A stretch of DNA of 64,000 nt from Streptomyces sp. NBC_01428 (GCF_036231965.1 NZ_CP109499.1:682001-746000); one strand, 5' to 3'; positions 1 to 8,378 are shown, numbered from the stretch's first letter. Numbers and translations are program-made. Notes: a model not told the origin generated them from the sequence alone.

Positions 1-139
1 GGAACGCGTACAGGTGCCCGCGGGCCCGTTCGGTCGTCTCCAGCGCCTTCGACAGCGCCCCGAGGGCCTCCACCGTGGCGTCCGAGACACCGCTGGGGCG
101 CTGGTGCACGGGGGTGTCGCCCGTGTCGTGTTCGTTCAT
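1..139 (-). CDS. Conserved hypothetical protein, 5' part only (runs off the left edge)
   Basis: A minus-strand frame opens with ATG at 139 and stays open to base 1, giving 46 residues that begin MNEHDTGDTPVHQRPSG and end LETTERARGHLYAF. It looks like the acidic N-terminus of a small soluble protein. The helical stretch at residues 20-42 is rich in Ala, Leu and Glu. No membrane segment or motif is visible and I do not recognise a family. It precedes a DUF5133 gene and a SigB-type sigma factor on the same strand, so it may belong to the same small-protein neighbourhood. The longer upstream ATG at 148 is blocked by a stop after three codons, which supports 139 as the start. Confidence 0.5.
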   Translation of the reverse strand, partial: MNEHDTGDTPVHQRPSGVSDATVEALGALSKALETTERARGHLYAF

Positions 140-255
140 GGATCCATGGTGTCCCGATCGGCGCGGTCCTCACCTGCCGACGCCCGATCGGGCCCCTGTC
201 CCCTGCGGCTACGGCCCGACGGCCCACCGGCCGTCCCGGTGACCGTCGAACGCGC

Positions 256-549
256 TCACAGTGGGGTGCGCTCGGCCTCCCGGGGAAGGGCCGCCGTCGC
301 CCGTGCGGCGGGGCCCGCCGTCACGGTGCGGCGGACGTGGACCGGTGGGGCGGCCGCCGTCGCCAGGTAGGCGTGCGCCCTCGTGAGCGCGTCGGCGATC
401 TCGCGGGTTCCCGTGGACACGCAGAGCGTGTACGCGAGGTCCCGCAGCCGCGGGCCGGGGGCCGTGACCCCGGCGAGCGTCTCCTCGGCCAGGAGCGTCT
501 CGTACTCCTCGACGAGCCGGTGCAGGGCGGTGGGGAGGGGCATCAGCAT
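256..549 (-). CDS. DUF5133 domain protein
   Basis: This 97-residue protein begins MLMPLPTALHRLVEEYETL, the usual opening of the Streptomyces DUF5133 family. The first 75 residues are two or three amphipathic helices with the conserved DLAYTLCVSTGTR segment near residues 38-50. The C-terminal 25 residues are low-complexity Ala/Arg. The start at 549 has an AAGGAG ribosome site eight bases upstream. The family has no known function, but members commonly sit beside SigB/SigF-type sigma factors, as here, where the next gene upstream is one. A role as a small accessory or stress protein is inference only. Confidence 0.8.
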   Translation of the reverse strand: MLMPLPTALHRLVEEYETLLAEETLAGVTAPGPRLRDLAYTLCVSTGTREIADALTRAHAYLATAAAPPVHVRRTVTAGPAARATAALPREAERTPL

Positions 550-580
550 CGGTGCGGCTCCTTGCGTGCGGACGACGGTG

Positions 581-1435
581 TCATGAGGTGGACCGACTGC
601 GGGAGAACTGCCCGAGGGCTTCGTCGCGGACCTGGGCGCAGCTGCGGGTGATGAGGCGCGACACGTGCATCTGAGAGATGCCGAGGCGGTCGGCTATCCC
701 ACTCTGCGTCATGTCCTCGAAGAAGCGCATGTACAGGATGGCCCGCTCCCGCTCCGGCAGCCTGCGCAGTTCGTTCTTGGCGGCCTCGCGGTCCACGACG
801 ACGTCGAACGAGGAGTCGGACTCGCCCAGCGTGTCACCGAGGCTGTATCCGTCGTCGCCGGTGGCGAGTTCCGCGTCCAGGGAGAGCGTGCTGAAGCTCT
901 CCAGTGCTTCGAGGCCGGCGGCGACCTCCTCCTCGGTGAGTCCCGTGTGGGCGGCGAGCTCCGCCGGAGTGGGTTCCTTGGTGCCGGGGCGCTCGAGGAG
1001 GTCGCGGCGTGCCACACGCACCCGGTTGCGCAGGTCCTGAACCCGGCGCGGTACGCGCAGGGCCCACATCCGGTCCCGGAAGTGGCGCTTCACCTCGCCG
1101 GTGATGGTGGGCACCGCATAGCTCTCGAAGGCGCCCCGGGCCGGGTCGAACCGGTCGACCGCCTTGACCAGCCCGAGCGCCGCGACCTGGCGCAGGTCCT
1201 CCATGGCCTCACCGCGGTCGCGGAAACGGCCGGCGATCCGATGGGCCATGGGCAGCCAGAGGGCCACCAGCTCGTCGCGTACGGCGTCGCGCTCGGGGCC
1301 GTCGTCCAGCGCCACCAGCCGCTCGAAGAGCGCGGTGGCCTCGGGGGAATCATCATGGTGACGGCGCGCCGCCACGGAGAGCGGGACGGAGGCGTCGTGC
1401 GTCTGCGGACGGGCGGTGGTCATGTGTGTGGGCAC
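581..1435 (-). CDS. RNA polymerase sigma factor, SigB/SigF/SigG subfamily (paralogue 1)
   Basis: This 284-residue group 3 sigma-70 factor has sigma region 2 at about residues 60-138 (DLRQVAALGLVKAVDRFDP and the promoter-melting segment ending in a FESYAVPTI motif). Region 3 follows at about 140-215. Region 4 with its helix-turn-helix (MTQSGIADRLGISQMHVSRL) is at about 240-262. It would direct polymerase to general-stress or development promoters of the GNNT/GGGTAC type. The GTG at 1435 has an AGGAG nine bases upstream; ATG at 1423 is an alternative. No RsbW-type anti-sigma gene lies beside it, so its control must be encoded elsewhere. A close paralogue lies 5 kb away at 6590, and the region 4 helices are almost identical. 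Confidence 0.95.
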   Translation of the reverse strand: MPTHMTTARPQTHDASVPLSVAARRHHDDSPEATALFERLVALDDGPERDAVRDELVALWLPMAHRIAGRFRDRGEAMEDLRQVAALGLVKAVDRFDPARGAFESYAVPTITGEVKRHFRDRMWALRVPRRVQDLRNRVRVARRDLLERPGTKEPTPAELAAHTGLTEEEVAAGLEALESFSTLSLDAELATGDDGYSLGDTLGESDSSFDVVVDREAAKNELRRLPERERAILYMRFFEDMTQSGIADRLGISQMHVSRLITRSCAQVRDEALGQFSRSRSTS

Positions 1436-1821
1436 GCGGATTCGCTCCTGAACGGGAGTCTCAGGACACGCCCGGGACGTACTCCGGGCGCGACCCGATC
1501 GGAAGTCTGGGTCACCGCGCGAGGAGTTGTCCGGCCCACGACGAGGTCGCAGCCGGCCAGGGAGATCCCCGCGCGGCTTGCGCCTCCAGTCCGAAGCACG
1601 AACGTCCGGGTTCCCCGGCGTCCCACCCGCAAACGCCGCGTTCGCCTCCGAGGACGGGCCGTGCTCGGTGGCGCGCGTTCCGCGAACGCGTCACCGCGAC
1701 TCCCCCACGCGGCCCCGGCACCCTTTGTCACCGGCGCGGGGACAGGCCCGGGGGGGTACTCCGAACGGGACGGCGTGGGCACCTGAGGGCCAGGGGCCGT
1801 CCGCCGGAAAGGGAGCAAGGG
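1436..1821. other. Intergenic region between divergent sigma factor and LigD-phosphoesterase genes
   Basis: This 386-base non-coding stretch must hold the promoters of both flanking genes. A GGGTAC hexamer at 1754-1759 resembles the minus-10 of SigB-type promoters and lies about 60 bases before the plus-strand gene, but no GNNT lies 14-16 bases upstream, so I do not call it. No convincing gene, repeat or RNA is visible. Confidence 0.4.
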
Positions 1822-2439
1822 ATGGCTGACCACGACGCCTTGGGGCGCTATCGCGGCAAACGCGACTTCACTCGGACCGGGGAACCCCGGGGCGGCGGAG
1901 CGGGCGGGGACGAGGAGCCGCACTTCGTCGTACAGATCCACGACGCCCGCCGCCTGCACTTCGACTTCCGCCTCCAGGTCGGGGATGTACTGAAGTCCTG
2001 GGCCGTCCCGAAGGGACCTTCGACGGATCCGAAGGACAAGCGGCTCGCCGTGCCCACCGAGGACCATCCTTTGGAGTACGAGGACTTCGAGGGGGTGATC
2101 GCCCGGGGCGAGTACGGCGGCGGAACGGTCATCGTCTGGGACCACGGCACCTACCGGCCGCGCAGCCACGACCGCCGCGGCAAGCCCGTACCGTTCGACG
2201 AATCCCTCGACCACGGACACGCCACCTTCTGGCTCAACGGTTCGAAGCTGCGCGGCGAGTACGCCCTGACCCGGTTCCGCGGCGGCGAGGACGGCGGGGA
2301 CGAGGAGGCCTGGCTGCTGGTGAAGGCGAAGGACGACCACGCCGAGACCGGCCACGGGACGCCCGACCCGCACCGCGCCCGCTCGGCACACAGCGGACGC
2401 ACGCTGCGCCAGGTCGCGGACGAGGCCGCGGAGTCATAA
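1822..2439 (+). CDS. Stand-alone LigD 3'-phosphoesterase (PE) domain protein
   Basis: The 205-residue protein is a free LigD-type 3'-phosphoesterase, the module that trims 3'-phosphate or ribonucleoside ends of DNA before bacterial non-homologous end joining. The diagnostic segment HFVVQIHDARRLHFDFRLQ at about residues 35-53 carries the two metal-binding histidines, the aspartate and the arginine of the family. WAVPKG follows, and VWDHGTY near 112 supplies the later histidine. In multidomain LigD this domain is fused to polymerase and ligase. Here it is alone, with a Gly/Glu-rich basic N-terminus and a charged tail. The start at 1822 follows a GGGAGCAAGGG purine run. A separate LigD polymerase gene lies at 9214. 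Confidence 0.93.
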   Translation: MADHDALGRYRGKRDFTRTGEPRGGGAGGDEEPHFVVQIHDARRLHFDFRLQVGDVLKSWAVPKGPSTDPKDKRLAVPTEDHPLEYEDFEGVIARGEYGGGTVIVWDHGTYRPRSHDRRGKPVPFDESLDHGHATFWLNGSKLRGEYALTRFRGGEDGGDEEAWLLVKAKDDHAETGHGTPDPHRARSAHSGRTLRQVADEAAES

Positions 2440-2628
2440 GAGACCTCCGCGCCACGCCGGCCCGGAAGCAGGGTCTGCCGCCGTCCGGACCGGTCCCGAG
2501 CGGCGCAGCCTGTTCGGCCGTACGCCAATGGCCCGGAAAGTGTGGTTTGTGCCAACCTGAACACAGCACCGACCGGGTGAACGGCACGGGCCGTCGTCCG
2601 AACGTCCCTCACAGAGGCGAGGCCTGAC

Positions 2629-3189
2629 ATGAATTCCGGCTCGGCACGCGGCACAGCCCCTCCGCCCGACCGTCATGAATCGGAGATCACCCTGCGGGTG
2701 AACGGCGCACCGCACACGCTCACCGTCGACCACCGCTCGGTCCTCCTGGACGTCCTGCGTGAGCGTCTCGGTCTCGTCGGCGCGAAGAGAGGGTGTGATC
2801 ACGGCCAGTGCGGCGCCTGTACGGTCCTGGTCGACGACCGGCGGGCCAACAGCTGTCTGCTGCCCGCCGTGGCCCAGGACGGGTGCCGGATCACCACGAT
2901 CGAGGGGCTGTCCGGGGACTCCGAGGATCTGCATCCGCTGCAGCGCGCCTTCGTCGACCGCGATGCCCTGCAGTGCGGTTACTGCACCCCGGGCCAGATC
3001 TGCAGTGCCGTGGGCGCGCTCGGCGAGGCGGAGGCGGGGCATCCCTCGCACGTCACGGACCCGGCCTCGCCTTCCGGCCGTTCGGTCCCGATGGGCCGGG
3101 ACGAGATCCGTGAGCGGATGAGCGGAAACCTCTGCCGGTGCGGCGCCTATCCGCACATCGTCGAAGCCATCGAGGACGTGACCCGGTGA
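2629..3189 (+). CDS. paoA: Aldehyde oxidoreductase, [2Fe-2S] subunit (PaoA/YagT type)
   Basis: This is the small iron-sulfur subunit of a xanthine-oxidase-family molybdoenzyme, 186 residues long. A plant-ferredoxin-type domain contains CDHGQCGACTVL at about 63-74 and another cysteine near 86. A helical domain follows with CGYCTPGQICS at about 117-127 and GNLCRCGAY at about 166-174, so both [2Fe-2S] sites look complete. Electrons would pass from the molybdenum subunit through these clusters to the FAD subunit. An insert rich in Ser, Pro and Arg separates the last two motifs. No Tat motif is visible, although E. coli PaoA is exported, so a cytoplasmic complex is likely. It is translationally coupled to the next gene by a four-base overlap. 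Confidence 0.92.
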   Translation: MNSGSARGTAPPPDRHESEITLRVNGAPHTLTVDHRSVLLDVLRERLGLVGAKRGCDHGQCGACTVLVDDRRANSCLLPAVAQDGCRITTIEGLSGDSEDLHPLQRAFVDRDALQCGYCTPGQICSAVGALGEAEAGHPSHVTDPASPSGRSVPMGRDEIRERMSGNLCRCGAYPHIVEAIEDVTR

Positions 3190-4178
3190 AGCCTCTCGGA
3201 TACGTACGTGCGGGCAGTGTCGAGGAGGCCGTCGCGGAGTTCACCGCCCGTCCTGGGGCGCGCTACCTCGGAGGCGGCACCAACCTCGTGGACCTGATGA
3301 AGCTGGGTGTGGAACGCCCCACCGCCCTCGTCGACATCAGCAGACTGCGTCTCGACACGGTGGAGGAGACCGCCGACGGCGCGCTCCGCGTCGGGGCGAC
3401 CGTCCGCAACAGCGATCTCGCCGCTCATCCGCTGGTCCGCGACCGCTACCCGGTGCTCTCGCAGGCGATCCTGGCAGGCGCTTCCGGGCAGCTGCGCAAC
3501 ATCGCCACCACCGGGGGCAACCTCCTCCAGCGCACCCGCTGTTCGTACTTCCAGGACACCGGCAAGCCGTGCAACAAGCGGGAGCCCGGCAGCGGTTGCG
3601 GGGCCAGGGAGGGCGTTCACCGCGAGCACGCGGTGCTCGGCCACTCCCCCGAATGCATCGCCACCCATCCCTCGGACATGGCCGTCGCGCTGGCCGCCGT
3701 CGACGCGCGCGTCGAGCTGTTCGGAGCCGACGGTGCCCGCACGCTCCCGGTCACCGAGTTCCACCGGCTGCCCGGCGCTCACCCGGAGCGGGACACCGAG
3801 ATCCGGCCCGGCGAACTCATCACCGGTGTGGTGCTCCCCGCCGACACGGCCGGGGTGCCGTCCCTGTACCGCAAGGCCCGCGACCGGGCGTCGTACGCGT
3901 TCGCTCTCGCGTCCGTCGCAGCCGTGCTCCGGGTGGAGGACGGCATCGTCCGGCACGCCGGAATCGCCTTCGGCGCCCTGGCCCACCGCCCCTGGCGTGC
4001 CCGACGCGCCGAGGAGGCACTGCTCGGCGCCGCCGCCACGGAGGACGCCTTCGGGCGGGCCGTGGACCTCGAACTCGAAGCGGCCCAGCCCCTGCGCGAC
4101 AACGCCCACAAGGTGCGTCTGGCCCGCAACCTCGCCGTGGACGTCCTGAACCGGCTCGCCGCGCCCGCCATCGCCTGA
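3186..4178 (+). CDS. paoB: Aldehyde oxidoreductase, FAD-binding subunit with [4Fe-4S] insert (PaoB/YagS type)
   Basis: The 330-residue medium subunit starts at GTG 3186, overlapping the stop of paoA (GTGA). The FAD-binding segment YLGGGTNLVDLMK lies near residues 27-40, and the second flavin motif TTGGNLLQRTRCSYF near 112-126. A cysteine-rich insert follows with PCNKREPGSGCG and SPECIATHPSD. Four cysteines in this arrangement match the [4Fe-4S] loop known in E. coli PaoB and absent from ordinary xanthine dehydrogenases. The C-terminal CO-dehydrogenase flavoprotein domain (YRKARDRASYAFA onward) completes the subunit. The likely role is carrying electrons from the molybdenum site to FAD and an external acceptor. 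Confidence 0.92.
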   Translation: MKPLGYVRAGSVEEAVAEFTARPGARYLGGGTNLVDLMKLGVERPTALVDISRLRLDTVEETADGALRVGATVRNSDLAAHPLVRDRYPVLSQAILAGASGQLRNIATTGGNLLQRTRCSYFQDTGKPCNKREPGSGCGAREGVHREHAVLGHSPECIATHPSDMAVALAAVDARVELFGADGARTLPVTEFHRLPGAHPERDTEIRPGELITGVVLPADTAGVPSLYRKARDRASYAFALASVAAVLRVEDGIVRHAGIAFGALAHRPWRARRAEEALLGAAATEDAFGRAVDLELEAAQPLRDNAHKVRLARNLAVDVLNRLAAPAIA

Positions 4179-4225
4179 ACCGGCTCCGGAGCACTCCCGG
4201 CCCCGGCATCACAAGGAGGACCGTC

Positions 4226-6322
4226 ATGGCCCACACCGACCCCGTGCTCGGTACGGCAGCCGAACGCCGGGAGGGCCCCGACAAGGTGAGGGGCCGGGCC
4301 CGTTACGCGGCCGAGCACAGCGCCGCCGGCCGCGCGTACGGCCGCCCGGTGCCCGCCACCGTCGCGAGCGGTTCGGTCCGTGCGATCGACACGGCGCCGG
4401 CCCTGGCCGTTCCCGGCGTGCTCGCGGTGCTCACGCCCGAGGACGCCCCCCGGCTCGCCGAGGCGGACGACCCCACTCTCTCCGTCCTGCAGAACTCCGA
4501 CGTACCGCACCGCGGCTGGCCGGTCGCCCTGGTCGTCGCGGAGACGATCGAGGCCGCCCGGGCCGGCGCCGCGGCGGTGCGGGTCGCGTACACGACGCGG
4601 GACCACGACGTCACGCTCACGGACGGCCACCCCGCGGGGTACTTCCCCGAGGAGGCCAACGGCGGCTATCCGGGACAGCGGGAACAGGGCGACCCCGAAG
4701 GCGCGTTCGCGTCCGCTGCCGTCCGTGTCGACGCGGCCTACCGGGTGTCACCGCTGCACAACCACCCCATGGAACCGCACGCGGCCACCGCGCGCTGGGA
4801 CGACGGCCGCCTCGTCGTGCACGACTCCAGCCAGGGCTCCACGGCCGTAGGTGCCACGCTGGCCGGACTGTTCGGGCTCCGCGAGGAGCAGATCACCGTG
4901 ACGGCCGAGCACGTCGGCGGCGGCTTCGGCTCCAAGGGCACGGCACGCCCGCACGTCGTGCTCGCCGCGATGGCCGCACAGCGGACCGGACGGCCTGTCA
5001 CCGTCGCCCTGCCGCGGCGCATGATGCCCGCGCTGGTCGGCCACCGGGCCCCCACCCTGCACCGCCTCCGGCTCGGCGCCACCGAGGACGGCGTGCTCAC
5101 CTCTCTCACGCACGAGGTCACCACCCACACCTCCCGCATCAAGGAGTTCGTGGAGCAGGCGGCCGTACCGGCGCGCATCATGTACGCCTCGCCCAACAGC
5201 CGCAGCACGCACCGCGTCGTGCCGCTGGACGTTCCGAGCCCGTCCTGGATGCGCGCCCCCGGGGAGGCACCGGGCATGTTCGCCCTGGAGTCGGCCATGG
5301 ACGAACTCGCCGTGGCCCTCGGCATGGACCCTGTCGAGCTGCGGATCGTGAACGAACCGGACACCGAACCCGACAGCGGCCGCCCCTTCAGCAGCCGGCA
5401 TCTCGTCGAGTGCCTGCGGGACGGCGCCGAGCGTTTCGGCTGGTCGCGGCGGGACCACCGGCCGGGCAGCCGCTCCGAAGGTGCCCTGCTGCTGGGATCG
5501 GGCGTGGCGGCCGCCACCTACCCGGTCCTCGTGTCGCCCTCCACGGCCGTCGCGCGAGCACGCCCCGACGGAACCTTCTCGGTCGGTCTCAACGCGACCG
5601 ACATCGGCACCGGCGCCCGGACGGTGCTCGCGCAGATCGCGGCCGACGCGCTCGGCGTCCCGCTGGCCCGGGTCGACACCGAGATCGGGAGCAGCGACCT
5701 GCCGTCGGCCCCGCTGGCCGGCGGTTCCTCGGGCACCGCGTCCTGGGGCTGGGCCGTCCACGAGGCCTGCACCCGGCTGCGCGCGTCCCTCGCGGAACGT
5801 TCGGGACAGGTGCCCGCCGAGGGTCTCGCGACGCGGGCCGACACAGCGGGAACCGCGGACGCGGACAGCGCCTACGCGCGCCATGCCTTCGGCGCCCACT
5901 TCGCGGATGTCGCGGTGGACACGGTCACCGGCGAGGTCCGGGTGCGCCGGCTGCTCGGCGTGTACGCGGCCGGACGCATCCTGAACGCCCGTACCGCCCG
6001 GTCGCAGTTCATCGGTGGCATGACCATGGGGCTGGGTATGGCCCTCACGGAAGGCAGCACCATGGACCCCGTCTTCGGCGACTTCGTCGAGTCGGACCTG
6101 GCGGCCTACCACGTGCCCGCCCACGCGGACGTGCCGGCGATCGAGGCGCACTGGATCGACGAGGAGGACCCGCACCTCAATCCGATGGGCAGCAAGGGCA
6201 TCGGGGAGATCGGGATCGTCGGGACCGCGGCGGCCATCGGGAACGCCGTCCACCACGCCACCGGAACCCGGTACCGCGAACTGCCGCTCACCCCGGATCG
6301 GGTGCTGGCCGGTCTGAGATGA
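4226..6322 (+). CDS. paoC: Aldehyde oxidoreductase, molybdenum-cofactor-binding large subunit (PaoC/YagR type)
   Basis: The 698-residue catalytic subunit begins at ATG 4226 behind a textbook AGGAGG. The N-terminal a/b hammerhead domain (GPDKVRGRARYAAEH) covers about 1-140. The molybdopterin-binding domain follows, with AEHVGGGFGSKG near 225, APGEAPGMFALESAMDELA near 345, and the catalytic glutamate region MGSKGIGEIGIVGT close to the C-terminus. The lengths and the PaoB-like cluster favour an aldehyde dehydrogenase acting on aromatic or other aldehydes rather than xanthine; the substrate is inferred. No MocA/PaoD-type cofactor-insertion gene is next door. A GC-rich hairpin at 6506-6541 probably ends the operon. 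Confidence 0.92.
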   Translation: MAHTDPVLGTAAERREGPDKVRGRARYAAEHSAAGRAYGRPVPATVASGSVRAIDTAPALAVPGVLAVLTPEDAPRLAEADDPTLSVLQNSDVPHRGWPVALVVAETIEAARAGAAAVRVAYTTRDHDVTLTDGHPAGYFPEEANGGYPGQREQGDPEGAFASAAVRVDAAYRVSPLHNHPMEPHAATARWDDGRLVVHDSSQGSTAVGATLAGLFGLREEQITVTAEHVGGGFGSKGTARPHVVLAAMAAQRTGRPVTVALPRRMMPALVGHRAPTLHRLRLGATEDGVLTSLTHEVTTHTSRIKEFVEQAAVPARIMYASPNSRSTHRVVPLDVPSPSWMRAPGEAPGMFALESAMDELAVALGMDPVELRIVNEPDTEPDSGRPFSSRHLVECLRDGAERFGWSRRDHRPGSRSEGALLLGSGVAAATYPVLVSPSTAVARARPDGTFSVGLNATDIGTGARTVLAQIAADALGVPLARVDTEIGSSDLPSAPLAGGSSGTASWGWAVHEACTRLRASLAERSGQVPAEGLATRADTAGTADADSAYARHAFGAHFADVAVDTVTGEVRVRRLLGVYAAGRILNARTARSQFIGGMTMGLGMALTEGSTMDPVFGDFVESDLAAYHVPAHADVPAIEAHWIDEEDPHLNPMGSKGIGEIGIVGTAAAIGNAVHHATGTRYRELPLTPDRVLAGLR

Positions 6323-6505
6323 GCGAAAGCCCCGGTGCCCGCCGCGTGCGGGCCCGGTGTCCACACCGTGCAGGACCGGACGGGCCGGGCACTCCGGCAC
6401 ATCCTGATCGTCCGGACTGGTTTGGACAGGGCTCAGCCCGGTAGACCGCAGTGAGGTGGGTTGCTGGCCAACCGCTCCCGGGAGGGTTCGGCAGTGAGCC
6501 CGCCA

Positions 6506-6541
6506 CCGGCCGCCCGATCGGCATCATTGGCGGGCGGCCGG
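6506..6541. terminator. Hairpin terminator candidate between paoC and sigma factor genes
   Basis: The 11-base arms CCGGCCGCCCG (6506-6516) and CGGGCGGCCGG (6531-6541) are perfectly complementary around a 14-base loop. It lies between convergent genes and could serve both strands. There is no U-run, which is common in Streptomyces. Confidence 0.5.
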
Positions 6542-6589
6542 CCACCTTCTTCCCGCTCTCGGCGGCAGTTCCGGCGGAGTGGAACGGGC

Positions 6590-7384
6590 TCAGGCGTCGT
6601 CCGACATGACCTGGTCGCGCAGTGAGGCACAGCAGTTGCTGATCAGACGCGACACGTGCATCTGCGAGACGCCGAGCTCCTCGGCTATGCCGCTCTGCGT
6701 CATACCGCGGAAGAACCGCAGGTAGAGGATGGTCTGCTCCCGTTCGGGAAGCCGCCTCAGGGCCGGTTTCACGGCTTCGCGGTCGACGACGAGGTCGTAT
6801 CCGGCGTCGGTCTCCCCCAGCGCGTCCGCCAGCGAGTAGCCGTCGTCGCCGTGGGTGAGCTCCGCGTCCAGCGACAGGGCCGCGTAGCTGTCGAGCGCCT
6901 CCAGGCCGCTGCCGACCTCTTCCTCGGTCAGCCGTGTGTACGCCGCGATCTCGGCGACTGTCGGCTGCCGGCCGGTGTTCGCCGCCGCGAGGTCCTTGAT
7001 GGCCGCACGTACCCGGTTCCGCGCCTCCTGGACGCGGCGCGGCACATGCATGACCCACATGTGGTCGCGGAAGTGGCGCTTGATCTCGCCCGCGATGGTC
7101 GGCACCGCATAGCTCTCGAAGGCGTTGCCCCGATCCGGGTCGTACCGGTCCACGGCCTTCACCAGCCCGAGGGCGGCCACCTGGGTCAGATCCTCCAGGG
7201 CCTCGCCCCGCCCTCGGTAGCGGCCGGCGATGCGCTCCGCCATGGGCATCCAGGCCCGCACGATCTCGTCCCGCAGGACGTGCCGTTCCGTGCCCTCCGG
7301 GAGTCGCGCAAGCCGCTCGAACGCGGCGTCGGTGTCGGGGGCGTCGTCGTGCGGTCGACGCTTCACAGTGCTTGTGGTGATCAT
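6590..7384 (-). CDS. RNA polymerase sigma factor, SigB/SigF/SigG subfamily (paralogue 2)
   Basis: This 264-residue group 3 sigma factor starts MITTSTVKRRPHDD. I chose 7384 because the protein then begins where homologues do and a GGGAG lies upstream; the open frame extends to 7513 without similarity. Region 2 is at about 45-120 (DLTQVAALGLVKAVDRYDP). A region 3 linker follows with the acidic DAELTHGDDGYSLADALGE segment. The region 4 helix-turn-helix MTQSGIAEELGVSQMHVSRL is near 225-244. It is clearly paralogous to the sigma factor at 581, with the same domain order and near-identical recognition helix, so the two may share promoters. No anti-sigma partner is adjacent. Confidence 0.95.
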   Translation of the reverse strand: MITTSTVKRRPHDDAPDTDAAFERLARLPEGTERHVLRDEIVRAWMPMAERIAGRYRGRGEALEDLTQVAALGLVKAVDRYDPDRGNAFESYAVPTIAGEIKRHFRDHMWVMHVPRRVQEARNRVRAAIKDLAAANTGRQPTVAEIAAYTRLTEEEVGSGLEALDSYAALSLDAELTHGDDGYSLADALGETDAGYDLVVDREAVKPALRRLPEREQTILYLRFFRGMTQSGIAEELGVSQMHVSRLISNCCASLRDQVMSDDA

Positions 7385-7600
7385 GTGCTGACAGCTCCCT
7401 GAGAGGTTGCTGACGGGACAGAACACCGTGGGGGGCCACAGCACAGCACCATCGGGACACACCCGCACTGCGGAGCTCAGCGCTCCCACGGACGTGCCTC
7501 CTGTCCGAAGCACTGAACTCCAACGTACATCTTTTATGACCTATATAGCCCCCTTCGGGACGGTCGTCACCAAGCGTGGCGATACGGTGGCCGCCAACGG

Positions 7601-7933
7601 CTACCGCTCGGACTCCCAGCGAGGGCGCTCCTGCCGATCGCTCCGCCTGCTGCCCGAGGCCTGGACCTGGCGCGGAGTGAGTCGCTCGCTCTTGTCCGCG
7701 GCCCGGGGTACCTCGCTCGACTCCCGGATCTCGCTGGTCTCCCGCACCGGGCCGGTCTCCGGCAGCCGGGGCTGCTCGGCGGGTGTGGGCGGGAGGGACT
7801 CGCGGCGGCGGGTCCTGATGCCCAGGCGGACGGCCCAGACGAGGGCACCCGCGACGATGAGGCCGCCGACGAAGGCACCGAGTGTGCCGTAGGCCGCGTT
7901 CGACAGGGCGATGTCCCAGTATTTGTCGTTCAT
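7601..7933 (-). CDS. DUF6479 family membrane protein
   Basis: This 110-residue protein has one strong membrane segment near residues 15-36 (AFVGGLIVAGALVWAVRLGI), followed at once by a basic RTRRRE stop-transfer. A cytoplasmic tail of about 70 residues is rich in Pro, Glu and Arg (LPPTPAEQPRLPETGPVRE). That is the DUF6479 pattern of Streptomyces. ATG 7933 is the only sensible start and has no Shine-Dalgarno sequence; instead a SigB-type promoter ends about ten bases upstream, implying a very short leader or leaderless mRNA. The function is unknown. A stress-induced membrane anchor is inferred from the promoter only. Confidence 0.8.
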   Translation of the reverse strand: MNDKYWDIALSNAAYGTLGAFVGGLIVAGALVWAVRLGIRTRRRESLPPTPAEQPRLPETGPVRETSEIRESSEVPRAADKSERLTPRQVQASGSRRSDRQERPRWESER

Positions 7934-7943
7934 GGTGACCCGG

Positions 7944-7968
7944 GTACCCGCAGTCGTGCGGTGAAGAC
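7944..7968 (-). promoter_or_regulatory. SigB-type promoter candidate for DUF6479 gene
   Basis: Read on the minus strand, GTCT (7968-7965) is followed after 15 bases by GGGTAC (7949-7944). This fits the GNNT-N14-16-GGGTAC pattern of Streptomyces SigB-dependent promoters. The hexamer ends ten bases before the ATG, so transcription should start within a few bases of the codon. Confidence 0.5.
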
Positions 7969-8189
7969 TCAGAAATCTCTCGCGTCCCTGCCCAGGCGCA
8001 CCTCTCGCGCCGGTGCGGCGCCGCTTGCACGCCCGCGGCCCGGCTTCCCGCAACACGTGGGCGGGGGCGGCCGGTTCAGGTCACTCCTCGGCCGACCGGC
8101 GGGACAGGCGTTTCCCGGTGGACGCCCGGGGCACCCGGGGCTCCGGCGATCGCCCGTCCGTGATGCCCCGCGAATCCAGAAGGAGACAC

Positions 8190-8378
8190 ATGCTCTTCCT
8201 CGTCGCCGCGCTGCTCCTCCTCGGCGTTGTGGTCGGTGCCGCAGCCCATCTGCCGTTGCCGGTCACGCTGGTGGCGGCCGTGGCCATCGGCTGCTGGCTG
8301 CTCTTCTACGGGCTGCGCAGGCACCGGATCGGCACGTCGCAGAACACGACCTCCTACCGGGGCGGGGAGGCGCGATGA
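8190..8378 (+). CDS. Small two-helix membrane protein
   Basis: This 62-residue protein is almost entirely two hydrophobic helices: residues 2-18 (LFLVAALLLLGVVVGAA) and 25-43 (PVTLVAAVAIGCWLLFYGL). A short basic, Ser/Thr-rich tail follows. The start has AGGAGA six bases upstream. Its stop overlaps the next start (ATGA), so it is translationally coupled to a DUF4190-like protein and the two probably act together in the membrane. I recognise no named family for it. Confidence 0.7.
   Translation: MLFLVAALLLLGVVVGAAAHLPLPVTLVAAVAIGCWLLFYGLRRHRIGTSQNTTSYRGGEAR

Noticed and set aside
1754..1759. GGGTAC before the LigD-phosphoesterase gene as a SigB-type promoter
   Set aside because: No GNNT occurs 14-16 bases upstream; the hexamer alone is expected by chance.
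3569..4225. Coding extension upstream of paoC
   Set aside because: The long frame overlaps paoB in another phase and reads as Arg/Pro-rich shadow; ATG 4226 has a perfect ribosome site.
7385..7513. N-terminal extension of the second sigma factor
   Set aside because: The extra 43 residues show no family similarity and a ribosome site precedes ATG 7384.
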